Source of the DNA: Achromobacter sp. Root83
GTDB taxonomy: Bacteria; Pseudomonadota; Gammaproteobacteria; Burkholderiales; Burkholderiaceae_B
Length of the DNA: 52,997 nucleotides
Reading direction: 5' to 3'
Assembly (NCBI RefSeq): GCF_001428845.1
Contig: NZ_LMIU01000010.1
Span: 1-52,997, forward strand
Shown here: piece after piece, positions 24,795 through 33,021 of the stretch
Numbering within the stretch: the stretch's first letter is position 1
Layout of the letters: the number at the start of each line of letters is the position of its first letter
Position numbers and translations under genes: made by a program
Notes under the pieces: generated by a model
Told to the model about the DNA's origin: nothing
What the model saw: the letters and a program-made list of their open reading frames with translations, nothing else
The model's database searches: none

Positions 24795-25082
24795 ATGGAC
24801 CTGAAAGAAGAATTGCAAGCCGCCGCAGACCAGCTTGCCCTGGCGCGAAGAAGATTCGTGAAGGGCGAGGAAGGCCTGCGCCTGCTGCGCCAATCGCGCG
24901 AGGCGTTCATCAACAGCCTGCGCAATACCGGCCTGACCTACTCCGAAGCCAAGACCAAGTACGACAACTGCCTGGATGACCAGGAAGCCGGGCATCTGCA
25001 CGTCCGGCAACAGATGGAGTACGCCGAGCGCATGCACCAGTTCACGCTGAACCGGATCGCGTTGCAGGCCGCACAGGCGTAA
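24795..25082 (+). CDS. Small helical hypothetical protein
   Basis: I do not recognise this 95-residue protein. It is charged and almost wholly helical in character (MDLKEELQAAADQLALARRR, then ALRLLRQ-like heptads and LHVRQQMEYAERMHQFTLNRI), suggesting a coiled coil. It has one Cys and no signal peptide or membrane helix. There is no obvious ribosome site. It lies between infA and a convergent M23 peptidase. Codon use resembles neighbours and the frame is open over its whole length, but function is unknown. Confidence 0.55.
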   Translation: MDLKEELQAAADQLALARRRFVKGEEGLRLLRQSREAFINSLRNTGLTYSEAKTKYDNCLDDQEAGHLHVRQQMEYAERMHQFTLNRIALQAAQA

Positions 25083-25112
25083 AGCGCGCCCTGCCCCCTG
25101 CCGGCGGGCGCC

Positions 25113-25979
25113 TCAGGGCTTGAACGCCCCGATGAAAATGGCGGGATCGACGCGCGCGTCGTTCAGGCTCACGTTCCAATGCAGATGCGGGCCGGTCGCG
25201 CGGCCGGTCGCCCCGACCTTCCCCACCACGCCTCCCCGCGGCACCTCGTCGCCGACTTTCACGTCGATGGCCGACATGTGGCAGAACATGCTGACGAAGC
25301 CCTGGCCATGGTCCAGGAACACGGTCTTGCCATTGAAGAAGTAATCCCCCACCAGCACCACCACGCCGGCGGCCGGCGCCTTGATCGGCGTTCCCGCAGG
25401 CACGGCAAAGTCCAGGCCCGAATGGGGGTTGCGTTCCTGCCCATTGAAGAAGCGGCGCAAGCCGAAAGGACTGGACAGGCGGCCGCCATTGACGGGGCGG
25501 TCCAGCAGCAGATTGCTGGGCGTGACACCGGCCCGGTAGCCGCGGTTGGCGGCGCTTTGTTCGGCCATTTCACGCTCGATGCGCTTCATGTCGTCGGGAT
25601 TCGGGTCGACCTGGCGCGGGTTCTTCAAGGTGATGTGCTGCGCCACGTAATCCTTGGCGCCGACCGTGAAGGCCACCTTGCGCTGGCCCTTCGCGTCCGT
25701 GACTTCAGCCTGCTGCTGGCCCGGCTTCACGCTCAGCGGAATGCCCAGCACCGCGATCCACTGCTTGCCCTCTTCCCGCACCACCATCACCCGCCGGCCC
25801 AGGAAGGAGACCTCTGGCGCGCGGTCGGCGTCGCCCAGGTTCAAGACGGCCACGCCGCCCGGCACGGGCACGTTGAGCTTGCGGGTGATGAAGCCTGCCT
25901 GCTGCGCGCGCGCGGGCAGGCCCAGACAGACGGCGGCCGCGGCCACGCCCAGGCGCAGTACGTCGCGGCGTCGATGCAT
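25113..25979 (-). CDS. M23-family metallopeptidase (LytM fold), Tat-exported
   Basis: This 288-residue predicted murein endopeptidase begins MHRRRDVLRLGVAAAAVCLG, with a twin-arginine motif and hydrophobic core, so export by Tat is likely. The catalytic domain is C-terminal: NPHSGLDFAVPAGTPIKAP gives the HxxxD zinc ligands, and GPHLHWNV the HxH motif, with FCHMS between. All zinc ligands are intact. The ATG at 25979 is used; a GTG five codons upstream would overlap the lipoprotein gene. The N-terminal region (residues 30-110) has Ig-like repeats seen in related peptidases. Codirectional with the lipoprotein upstream. Confidence 0.88.
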   Translation of the reverse strand: MHRRRDVLRLGVAAAAVCLGLPARAQQAGFITRKLNVPVPGGVAVLNLGDADRAPEVSFLGRRVMVVREEGKQWIAVLGIPLSVKPGQQQAEVTDAKGQRKVAFTVGAKDYVAQHITLKNPRQVDPNPDDMKRIEREMAEQSAANRGYRAGVTPSNLLLDRPVNGGRLSSPFGLRRFFNGQERNPHSGLDFAVPAGTPIKAPAAGVVVLVGDYFFNGKTVFLDHGQGFVSMFCHMSAIDVKVGDEVPRGGVVGKVGATGRATGPHLHWNVSLNDARVDPAIFIGAFKP

Positions 25980-25984
25980 CACGT

Positions 25985-26323
25985 TCACAGGCACAGGTTC
26001 GCCGGCTCGATGATGCTTTGGTCGCGACGCGCGATGCGCGTGGACAGGCGCGTTTCCGTCTTGCCCTTCCAGTGCGTGGTCGTCAGGACGGCCTCCACGC
26101 CCAGGCTGTCTTCCTGGACCAGTTCAAAGCCGTTGCGCACCGCCCGTTGCTTGAAGTTGACGCCCTGGGCCTTCCAGGCATCGGCCACGCACTGCGTGTA
26201 GTCCTCGGCCGAGCGCTGGGTGGCGCCGTAGAAAACGGGATCGCGATCGCGCACGTCTTTGACGTTGGCGCATGCCGACAGGGCGGCCAGGACGGTAAGG
26301 GACAGAACGATACGAACCTTCAT
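25985..26323 (-). CDS. Small lipoprotein of unknown function
   Basis: This 112-residue protein starts MKVRIVLSLTVLAALSACAN. LSAC is a lipobox, so Cys18 is expected to be lipidated and the protein anchored in the envelope; Ala-Asn after Cys favours the outer membrane. Two further Cys (TQCVADAW and the C-terminal NLCL) could pair. The start is chosen to give a normal lipoprotein signal. It lies six bases upstream of the M23 peptidase gene and is probably cotranscribed, so it may help that enzyme; no direct evidence. Confidence 0.75.
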   Translation of the reverse strand: MKVRIVLSLTVLAALSACANVKDVRDRDPVFYGATQRSAEDYTQCVADAWKAQGVNFKQRAVRNGFELVQEDSLGVEAVLTTTHWKGKTETRLSTRIARRDQSIIEPANLCL

Positions 26324-26442
26324 GACTTTGGGACTCTCAGGCAGATGGGGATTATTGGGGGCGGACAACTATAACGCAGGGGCCTGGCCATATCGCCGGG
26401 GCCGGCAGCGCCCGCGTGCATCGCGCGGCCCGGCGGCCGGAC

Positions 26443-27075
26443 TCAGGCTTGCGGGACGCGGCGGGCGGATTTGGGCCGGAAAGCGGCAATGACTTCCGGC
26501 CGCGTTTCGGCATACGGGCCGCCGATCAGGTCGATGCAATAGGGAATGGCGGCGAAGATGCCGGGCACCAGTTCGACGCCGTCTTCGGCCTTCAGGCCTT
26601 CGAGGGTCTCGCGTATGGACTTGGGTTGGCCCGGAAGATTGACGATCAGTGCGGCATGGCCGTCGGTTTCACGGATGACCGCCACCTGGCGGGACAGGAT
26701 GGCGGTGGGCACGAAACGCAGGCTGATCTGCCGCATCTGTTCGCCGAAGCCCGGCATTTCCTTGGTGCCCACCGCCAGCGTCGCCTCGGGGGTGACGTCG
26801 CGCCGGGCCGGCCCGGTGCCGCCCGTGGTCAGGACCAGGTCGCAGCCGCAGCCGTCGACCAGTTCGACCAGGGTCTCGGAAATGCGGCCGGCTTCGTCGG
26901 GAATCAGCCGCTCCACCGCCTGCCAGGGCGTTGCCAGCGCGCGGCCCAGCCATTCGCGCAGCGCGGGGATCCCCTGGTCCTGATAGGTGCCGATCGAGGC
27001 GCGATCGGAGACGGACACCAGGCCCACGATCAGTTCATCGGGGTGGCTGCGGACGATTCGGGTGAGGTCGGTCAT
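26443..27075 (-). CDS. mogA: MogA: molybdopterin adenylyltransferase
   Basis: This 210-residue cytoplasmic enzyme adenylates molybdopterin before molybdenum insertion. Landmarks are IVGLVSVSDRASIGTYQDQGIPAL at the N-terminus, LVLTTGGTGPARRDVTPEAT with the nucleotide-binding TTGGTGP, and GHAALIVNLPGQPKSI. Length is close to the E. coli protein (195). It is divergent from dltD. It supplies cofactor for molybdoenzymes not in the window; the MOSC protein at 5482 is the only other molybdenum-linked gene here. Confidence 0.94.
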   Translation of the reverse strand: MTDLTRIVRSHPDELIVGLVSVSDRASIGTYQDQGIPALREWLGRALATPWQAVERLIPDEAGRISETLVELVDGCGCDLVLTTGGTGPARRDVTPEATLAVGTKEMPGFGEQMRQISLRFVPTAILSRQVAVIRETDGHAALIVNLPGQPKSIRETLEGLKAEDGVELVPGIFAAIPYCIDLIGGPYAETRPEVIAAFRPKSARRVPQA

Positions 27076-27348
27076 GGGCGGCGGGACGGGAATTCGAAGG
27101 GAAGGACGCCGCGTGGGCGGCTGACGCCGCGGTCAATCATGGAAATCCAGAAGAACCGCGCGACAACGATGCTATCGCATTCTTTGCCGGCAGGACGCGC
27201 GGTCCGCCGCCCGTCCGGTGTGGCAAAAAAGCAAATCGGCCCCGTGCGTGGGGTTTCCCGCGCTTGTTCCCGTCATGGACGCCCGATAACATCCGCTAAC
27301 AATCGCAGCCTTCCGTCCGGGCATGCCGCGCACTCTTTCGGGTTTTCC

Positions 27349-28473
27349 ATGTTCAAACGCACCCTTCGGCAGCATGCCCTGGCCGCGGCGCTGGCGCTGT
27401 CCGCCGCCGCCGCCGCCGGCTGGGGAGCCCTGCACGCGCTGGCCCTGAAGACCGGGCCGGTGCCGGCCGCCGCGCCCGGCGTCTACATCCCCAACCTGGG
27501 TAACACGCTGCAGGAACAGACCCGCAATCTTTCGCGGCTCGGCCAGGCGTTGCGCACCGGAGACCGCCTCGTGATCCTGGGCTCCTCTGAGCTGACCAGC
27601 AACGACCTGCGCTTCGTGCCCTACCGTTATCTGGCCGACGAATTGCAGATGCCCGTGCTGGCCTATGGCCATTCGGGCTTCCAGTCGCTGGGCATGCAGT
27701 TTGTGCTGGCGGCGCTGGCCGACGACCTGTCGCCGGCCTCGCGCGTGGTGGTCATGCTGTCGCCGGGATGGTTCGACGGCGATGGCGGGCTGGGGCCGGA
27801 CGAATTCAAGGAACACGCCAACCCGCTGCTGCCCCGGCTGCTCAAGCAACCCGAGGCCCGGGCAGAGGTCATGCGCTGGCTGAACGACAAGGGCGACGCC
27901 AGCGTGATGTGGTCCATGGCCGCCGAACAGGCCTACGTATTCCGCCAGCGCCTGGTCGACCTGTGGACGCCGGCCTACGCCGCGCCCGCTCCCGAACCTG
28001 AGCGCGAGGGCCCGCCCGCCGCCGCCCGGGTGGTGGACTGGGATGCGCTGGCCAGCCAGGCGCAGACGGCCGAGCAGACGCTGATGAGCGGCAACCGGTA
28101 CGCCGTACGCGACGAGTTCTTCAACAAATACCTGCGCGCCATCCCCGAGGGCGGCAAGACCGCCTACTTGCCCCAGCCGCTGACCGGGCGCGACGAGCTG
28201 CGCGAACTCACCGCCCTGATGGCGCTGTTGCGCCAGCACGGCGTCGATGCCCTGTTTGTCCTGCAACCGCTGCATCCGCTGGTGTTCAAGGACCTGGACC
28301 GTTTCCAGCCGATACAGCGCCATGTCGCGGCGCTGTGCCAGCGGTACGCCATGCGCTGCATGGACATGTACGGCGCGCCATTCGAAGTCGGAACGCTGCG
28401 CGACGTCCAGCACCTGGGTGAACTGGGCTGGCTGCGCGTGAACCAGAAGATCGCCGAGATATTCCGCCCATGA
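27349..28473 (+). CDS. dltD: DltD family protein
   Basis: This 374-residue protein has an N-terminal membrane anchor (about residues 9-30) and an extracytoplasmic SGNH-like domain. The nucleophile motif is ILGSSEL (residues 76-82). VMLSPGWFDGDGG and the C-terminal D352-x-x-H355 in DVQHLGELGW match the Asp/His of the DltD triad. In Gram-positives DltD hands D-alanine from the DltB/DltX side onto lipoteichoic acid. Gram-negatives lack that polymer; Dlt-like systems in Bordetella and Dickeya modify other surface molecules. No dltA, dltB or dltC is nearby. It overlaps a DltX-like microprotein gene by ATGA. The true acceptor is unknown. Confidence 0.85.
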   Translation: MFKRTLRQHALAAALALSAAAAAGWGALHALALKTGPVPAAAPGVYIPNLGNTLQEQTRNLSRLGQALRTGDRLVILGSSELTSNDLRFVPYRYLADELQMPVLAYGHSGFQSLGMQFVLAALADDLSPASRVVVMLSPGWFDGDGGLGPDEFKEHANPLLPRLLKQPEARAEVMRWLNDKGDASVMWSMAAEQAYVFRQRLVDLWTPAYAAPAPEPEREGPPAAARVVDWDALASQAQTAEQTLMSGNRYAVRDEFFNKYLRAIPEGGKTAYLPQPLTGRDELRELTALMALLRQHGVDALFVLQPLHPLVFKDLDRFQPIQRHVAALCQRYAMRCMDMYGAPFEVGTLRDVQHLGELGWLRVNQKIAEIFRP

Positions 28474-28595
28474 AGAAAACGCTTTGGCTCTGCCTGCTGT
28501 ACCTGGGCCTGCTGGCCGTCATGCTGATCCAGGCGGATACGTCCGCCAATCTGGGCAAGCCGATGGAGATCGAGTTCCAGTATTCGAAGTTCTAG
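28470..28595 (+). CDS. DltX-like membrane microprotein with C-terminal FQYSKF
   Basis: This 41-residue gene overlaps the dltD stop as ATGA, indicating coupled translation. The protein starts MKKTLWLCLLYLGLLAVMLI, a single membrane helix with Lys on the inside, then a short soluble tail ending EIEFQYSKF and the stop. FQYSKF fits the FxYxxF ending of DltX, the small protein next to the DltB acyltransferase whose tail Tyr carries the acyl group to DltD. All three residues (Phe36, Tyr38, Phe41) are at the very C-terminus as in DltX. The assignment is by motif and position; the protein was too short for usual gene calling. Confidence 0.7.
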   Translation: MKKTLWLCLLYLGLLAVMLIQADTSANLGKPMEIEFQYSKF

Positions 28596-28616
28596 TAGCC
28601 CGACGCAACCGGGGAC

Positions 28617-28634
28617 AGGTCACAAATCTGTAAT
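28617..28634 (+). promoter_or_regulatory. Pho-box candidate upstream of pitA
   Basis: The site reads AGGTCAC-AAAT-CTGTAAT: heptamers with the right spacer, closely like the pair before phnC. It overlaps a TAATAAT -10-like element (28631-28637). Overlap with the -10 would favour repression of a low-affinity phosphate carrier by PhoB, as known for pit in some rhizobia; activation is the alternative. Confidence 0.45.
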
Positions 28635-28671
28635 AATCGGCACCTCTCGCCGGAACCTCGCCCCCGCCTCC

Positions 28672-30147
28672 ATGTTCGACCTCTTCCACGGCCTAGACCC
28701 CTGGGTTGGCCTCAGTCTTGTGCTGGCCCTGACATTCGTCCTGGCCTTCGAATTCATCAACGGCTTCCATGACACGGCAAACGCCGTGGCAACGGTCATC
28801 TACACCAAGGCCATGCCGCCGCACCTGGCGGTGGTCCTGTCCGGTATTTTCAATTTCCTGGGCGTGCTGCTGGGCGGTGTCGGGGTGGCCTATGCCATCG
28901 TCCATCTGCTGCCGGTCGAACTGCTGATCAATGTGGACACGGGCCGCGGGCTGGCCATGGTGTTCGCCATGCTGGCCGCGGCCATCGCCTGGAACCTCGG
29001 CACCTGGTATTTCGGCATCCCCGCGTCCAGCTCGCACACCCTGATCGGTTCGATCCTGGGCGTGGGCCTGGCCAACGCGCTGATCACCGGCCTGCCGGTG
29101 GGCGAAGGCGTGAACTGGGGCAAAGCCATCGACATCGGCCTGTCGCTGGTGGCCTCGCCGGTGGCCGGGTTCCTGGTCGCGGGCGGGCTGCTGCTGGCGC
29201 TCAAGCGGTGGCTGCCGCTGTCCAAGATGCACAAGACGCCCGAGCAGCGCCGCGCCATCGACAACAAGAAGCACCCGCCCTTCTGGAACCGCCTGGTGCT
29301 GGTGCTGTCGGCCATGGGCGTGAGCTTCGTGCACGGCTCCAACGATGGCCAAAAAGGCATCGGCCTGATCATGCTGGTGCTGATCGGCATCGTTCCCGCG
29401 AATTTCGTGCTGGACACCACCAGCACCACCTACCAGATCGAACGCACCCGCGACGCGGCCAATCACCTGCTGGTTTTCTATCAACGCAACGAAGCGATGC
29501 TGGGGGACTTCCTGGCGCTCAAGCGCACCGATATCCAGGAAGAGCTGCCGGCCAATTTCCGCTGCGATCCCGCGCTGACCGTGCCGACCATCATTGCGCT
29601 GCAGACCGACCTGCACGGCGTGAGCAACTATGCCGACCTGTCCGCCGAAAAGCGTGTCGCCGTGCGCCGCTATCTGCTGTGCCTGGACGACACCGCCAAG
29701 CGGGTCGGGCGGCTGGAAGGGCTGCCCGCCCGTGAACGCGCCGACCTGCAACGGCTGCGCGCGGACCTGACCGCCACCACCGAATACGCGCCCTTCTGGG
29801 TGATCGTGGCGGTGGCGCTGGCGCTGGGCGCGGGCACCATGGTCGGCTGGCGCCGCGTGGTGCTGACGGTGGGCGAAAAGATCGGCAAGCAGGGCATGAC
29901 CTACGCGCAGGGCATGTCGGCGCAGGTCACCGCCGTGGCCGCCATCGGCCTGGCCAACGTGTTCAGCCTGCCGGTGTCCACCACGCATGTGCTGTCGTCG
30001 GGCGTGGCCGGAACGATGATCGCCAACAAGACCGGACTGCAAGGCAACACCGTGCGCAACATCCTGCTGGCGTGGGTGCTGACGCTGCCCGCCTCGATGC
30101 TGCTGGCGGCCGGCCTGTTCTGGATCGGCGTGCAGATCGCCGGGTGA
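28672..30147 (+). CDS. pitA: Pit-type inorganic phosphate transporter
   Basis: This 491-residue membrane protein belongs to the PiT family, which takes up neutral metal-phosphate complexes with H+. The duplicated family signatures are present: EFINGFHDTANAVATVIYTKAMPP in the first half and SFVHGSNDGQKGIGLIMLV in the second; GTWYFGIPASSSHTLIGSILG and FSLPVSTTHVLSSGVAG are the paired SSSHT/STTH motifs. A long soluble loop (about residues 250-375) separates the last helices, as in E. coli PitA. A Pho-box-like site lies upstream, linking it to the phosphate response that may also drive phnCDE. Confidence 0.94.
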   Translation: MFDLFHGLDPWVGLSLVLALTFVLAFEFINGFHDTANAVATVIYTKAMPPHLAVVLSGIFNFLGVLLGGVGVAYAIVHLLPVELLINVDTGRGLAMVFAMLAAAIAWNLGTWYFGIPASSSHTLIGSILGVGLANALITGLPVGEGVNWGKAIDIGLSLVASPVAGFLVAGGLLLALKRWLPLSKMHKTPEQRRAIDNKKHPPFWNRLVLVLSAMGVSFVHGSNDGQKGIGLIMLVLIGIVPANFVLDTTSTTYQIERTRDAANHLLVFYQRNEAMLGDFLALKRTDIQEELPANFRCDPALTVPTIIALQTDLHGVSNYADLSAEKRVAVRRYLLCLDDTAKRVGRLEGLPARERADLQRLRADLTATTEYAPFWVIVAVALALGAGTMVGWRRVVLTVGEKIGKQGMTYAQGMSAQVTAVAAIGLANVFSLPVSTTHVLSSGVAGTMIANKTGLQGNTVRNILLAWVLTLPASMLLAAGLFWIGVQIAG

Positions 30148-30243
30148 TTTTCGGGGCCGTGCGGGCAATCCGCACGGCCGATGCAACACTCTGGCTACCG
30201 CGCCAGGCTGTTTCTTGCACCGGCCCGCGCCTACGATGGCGCC

Positions 30244-30900
30244 ATGGCTACCCACACTCCCATCCTGCATTACATTTTCGATCCGCTCTGCGGCTGGTGC
30301 TACGGCGCCGCGCCGCTGGTGGAGGCCGCCCGGGGCATTCCGGGCCTGACCGTCATGCCCCACGGCGGCGGCATGATGACGGGCGGCAACCGCCAGCCGG
30401 TCACCGATGCGCTGCGGCGCTACGTCATGCCGCATGATGAGCGCATCGCCGGCATGACGGGCCAGGTGTTCGGCCCGGACTACTTCGACGGCCTGCTGCG
30501 CGACAGCGGCGCCGTATTCGATTCGGAACCGCCCACCACCGCCATCCTGGCGGCGCAAGCGCTGGCCGGCCGAGGCCTGGATCTGCTGCGCCGCCTGCAG
30601 CAGGCCCACTACGTGCAGGGCCTGCGCATCGCGGACCCCGCCGTGCTCAAGACGCTGGCCGCGGAAATCGGCCTGGACGCCGAGGCCTACGCCGCCGCCT
30701 ATGCGGCAGCCGAAGGCGCCGCGACCGCCGCGCACATCGCCGACAGCCGCAAGCTGCTGGCACGGGTCGGGGGCACGGGATTTCCCACGCTGGCCCTGGA
30801 GCGCGACGGCATCTGCACGCTGCTGGAACCCAGCCGCTACCTGGGCCGCCCCGAGCAATGGCAGGCCCACCTGCGGGAACGCATCCAGGGCCAGGCCTGA
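30244..30900 (+). CDS. DsbA-family (thioredoxin-like) protein with CGWC
   Basis: This 218-residue protein has the DsbA thioredoxin fold. The active site is FDPLCGWCYGAAP, Cys-Gly-Trp-Cys, near residue 18, and the cis-Pro loop is GGTGFPTLALER near 178. No signal peptide is seen, so it is probably a cytoplasmic FrnE/2-hydroxychromene isomerase-like oxidoreductase rather than periplasmic DsbA. The ATG at 30244 (MATHTP) is preferred over one 21 codons upstream because it gives the usual short lead to the first beta strand. Partner unknown. Confidence 0.86.
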   Translation: MATHTPILHYIFDPLCGWCYGAAPLVEAARGIPGLTVMPHGGGMMTGGNRQPVTDALRRYVMPHDERIAGMTGQVFGPDYFDGLLRDSGAVFDSEPPTTAILAAQALAGRGLDLLRRLQQAHYVQGLRIADPAVLKTLAAEIGLDAEAYAAAYAAAEGAATAAHIADSRKLLARVGGTGFPTLALERDGICTLLEPSRYLGRPEQWQAHLRERIQGQA

Positions 30901-30931
30901 CGCCGGCCCGCCCGCGGCGGGACGGGAAGGC

Positions 30932-31543
30932 TCAGGACTCTTCGATGTCGCCGTCGCGCTGCAGGGCGCGGTGCATGGCCGGACGGTCGCTCAGGCGCTC
31001 GACGTAGGCGCTGAAGACGGGCGTCTCCGGTATGACCTTTACCTGCATCATGTACTGCAGCGATCCGCCCAGCACGATATCCACGGCGGAGAAGCGGTCG
31101 CCCAGGAAAAAGGGGCGCGCCTGCAGCACCCGGCTCAAGACCTGTTCGACCTCGTCCGCCGACCCCCATCCCAGCGCCGCCTGGTGCGGCGTCTTGAAGG
31201 CGCGCTCGACCATGGCGGGTTCGAACACGCCCGTGGAATACGCCAGCCAGGTCAGGTAAGGGCCACGCTGGCGGTCCCCCACCTGCGGCCCCAGGCCAGC
31301 CTGCGGAAACAGGTCCGTGAGATAGAGCGCGATGGCGGGCGTTTCGGATACCGGCACGCCATCATGCACCAGCGCCGGCACCTTGCGATGGGGGTGAATG
31401 TCGATGTAGTCCGAGGGCATATGGCCGGTGCTGTCGCTGCCGCGGATCGACACCATCTCGGTGTCGTAAGGCACGCCCAATTCCTCGAGCAGCCAGAGAA
31501 TCCGGAACGACCGCGAGCGCGGCGCATGGTAGAGCGTAAGCAT
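30932..31543 (-). CDS. Glutathione S-transferase family protein
   Basis: This 203-residue cytoplasmic protein has an N-terminal thioredoxin-like domain (MLTLYHAPRSRSFRILWLLEELG, with the Ser-rich catalytic region at residues 9-11, and VPALVHDGVPVSETPAIALYL for glutathione binding) and a helical C-terminal domain ending AYVERLSDRPAMHRALQRD. AAGGAGG before the ATG at 31543 decides the start. It resembles bacterial beta/nu-like GSTs of unknown substrate. It converges on the DsbA-like gene. Confidence 0.9.
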   Translation of the reverse strand: MLTLYHAPRSRSFRILWLLEELGVPYDTEMVSIRGSDSTGHMPSDYIDIHPHRKVPALVHDGVPVSETPAIALYLTDLFPQAGLGPQVGDRQRGPYLTWLAYSTGVFEPAMVERAFKTPHQAALGWGSADEVEQVLSRVLQARPFFLGDRFSAVDIVLGGSLQYMMQVKVIPETPVFSAYVERLSDRPAMHRALQRDGDIEES

Positions 31544-31585
31544 GGTCGGCCTCCTTGGGGGTTCGACCATTTTGCCTTGGGGCCA

Positions 31586-31933
31586 CTACGCCGCCAAGGC
31601 CAGCAATATCCCGTATCCGGCCATGCCCATCAGCACCGCGACACCCGTATTGCCGACCATGCGCGCCGCCACGCCGGTGACCGCCAGCCCGCCCACGTAC
31701 GGCGCGATGCGGGCGGCCTGATCGCCCGCGTCCAGCAGGTCGGGCACGATGACCGCCGCCGCGATCCCCGCCAGCAGGGACGGCCCCAGCGCGGCCAGCG
31801 CCGACCCTTCGCGCGAAAGATGGCGCAGCAGGCGGCTGCGCTCGGACAGCATGAAAGGGAGCGCGCGCGTCAGATAGGTGATGACCGCCATGGCGATCAC
31901 CGCGCCCCAGAATCCCAGTCCATCGGCGTTCAT
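31586..31933 (-). CDS. azlD: AzlD-family membrane protein
   Basis: This 115-residue protein has about four membrane helices (FWGAVIAMAVITYLTRALPFML, LAALGPSLLAGIAAAVIVPDL, YVGGLAVTGVAARMV, GVAVLMGMAGYGILLALAA). AzlD proteins pair with AzlC in branched-chain amino acid or related amino acid export. Its start overlaps the azlC stop by ATGA, the standard layout. The substrate is not known. Confidence 0.88.
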   Translation of the reverse strand: MNADGLGFWGAVIAMAVITYLTRALPFMLSERSRLLRHLSREGSALAALGPSLLAGIAAAVIVPDLLDAGDQAARIAPYVGGLAVTGVAARMVGNTGVAVLMGMAGYGILLALAA

Positions 31934-32640
31934 GCCGGCCTCCTCAGGCGATAGGCGGCGCAGCCGATGATGGCGCCGGCCAGGATGGCCAGGCTGGTGT
32001 GGCCCAGCGCGGCGATCACGCCCGCACCCGCGACGGCGGCCACGATGGGCAGGCCCATGCCCCGCTTGGCGCTCTGGCACACCAGCGCCATGAACAGCGC
32101 CGGCAGCGCAAAACGCATCACCTGCGACAACACGGGGTAATGGCGTTCAAGTCCGTCGCCCGCATACACACCCACGGCGGTCCCGGCGATCCAGGTCAGC
32201 CAGGCGCCCAGACCCAGGGCGATCATCCAACCCTGCCGCCGGCCGGGCTCCACGCTTTGCAGGCGGTTGAACGCGGTGGCGAAGACTTCGTCGGTCAGCA
32301 GGAAAGCCACCTTCAAGCGGTCGTGCAGCGCGGCCGGCAGAAAGCGCGACAGCAGCGGCCCATAGAGCAGATGGCGGGCGTTGAGCAACGAACACAGCGC
32401 CACCACCCACAGCCACGGCGTGCCGGCCTTGATCGACGCCAGCAGCAGGAATTGGCTGGCGCCGGCATAGACCAGCACGGAGATCAGAATGACCTGCAGC
32501 GGGGTCAACCCGGCCGCGATGCCGGCAATGCCGAAGGTCACGGCCACGGGAAAGTAGCCGATCATCACGGGCAGGCAGGATTTCAGGCCGTCGATGCGCG
32601 CGCCGCCGGGAAGGGCGGGCGCGGCGGGAGGAGTCGCCAA
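31930..32640 (-). CDS. azlC: AzlC-family branched-chain amino acid exporter subunit
   Basis: This 236-residue inner-membrane protein has the AzlC signature LPVMIGYFPVAVTFGIAGIAAGLTPLQ, FLLLASIKAGTP and LNARHLLYGP. It has seven or eight hydrophobic segments. With AzlD it probably exports branched-chain amino acids or analogues (YgaZH type). The gene overlaps azlD by ATGA. The gap to cbpM (32641-32698) holds no visible signal of note. Confidence 0.9.
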   Translation of the reverse strand: MATPPAAPALPGGARIDGLKSCLPVMIGYFPVAVTFGIAGIAAGLTPLQVILISVLVYAGASQFLLLASIKAGTPWLWVVALCSLLNARHLLYGPLLSRFLPAALHDRLKVAFLLTDEVFATAFNRLQSVEPGRRQGWMIALGLGAWLTWIAGTAVGVYAGDGLERHYPVLSQVMRFALPALFMALVCQSAKRGMGLPIVAAVAGAGVIAALGHTSLAILAGAIIGCAAYRLRRPA

Positions 32641-32698
32641 GGTGCGTTTCGCTTTGTCGTGTTGCGCCGGGCGGCCATTTTACCCACCCTCGCCCACG

Positions 32699-33019
32699 CT
32701 ATGGCTGGTCCAGGGCCCCCAGCGCCCGCAACTGCGATTTCAGACGGCGCACTTCCTGGCTCAGGTCCAGGATGAGCGCCACGGCGTCCAGGCCGGCGCC
32801 AAAGTCGTGTTCCAGGCGGCGCGCATGCAGCGCGCGCTGCAGGTCCACGCTATGGAAGCGCCATTCCGCGGGGCCGCCCCCGCTGGCGTTGACGATGCCG
32901 ACCTCGACCAGCCGCGCCACCCATTCCACTTCCGCGCCGCACGCGCGGGCCAGGTCATCCGCGTTGAGCGGCTGCGCTTTGCCCACGACGGTGGCGCTGG
33001 TGATGACGATTTTCTTCAT
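32699..33019 (-). CDS. cbpM: CbpM: modulator of the CbpA co-chaperone
   Basis: This 106-residue MerR-like small protein binds the J domain of CbpA and inhibits it. It shows the CbpM layout: an early helical domain with LARACGAEVEWVARLVEVGIV, WRFHSVDLQRALHARRLEHDF, and a coiled C-terminal helix SQEVRRLKSQLRAL. It starts two bases after the cbpA stop. Confidence 0.87.
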   Translation of the reverse strand: MKKIVITSATVVGKAQPLNADDLARACGAEVEWVARLVEVGIVNASGGGPAEWRFHSVDLQRALHARRLEHDFGAGLDAVALILDLSQEVRRLKSQLRALGALDQP

Positions 33020-33021
33020 GG

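Noticed and set aside
28693..30870. 725-codon open frame on the minus strand opposite pitA and the DsbA-like gene
   Set aside because: His/Gln/Arg-rich antisense frame over two well supported genes; no motif.
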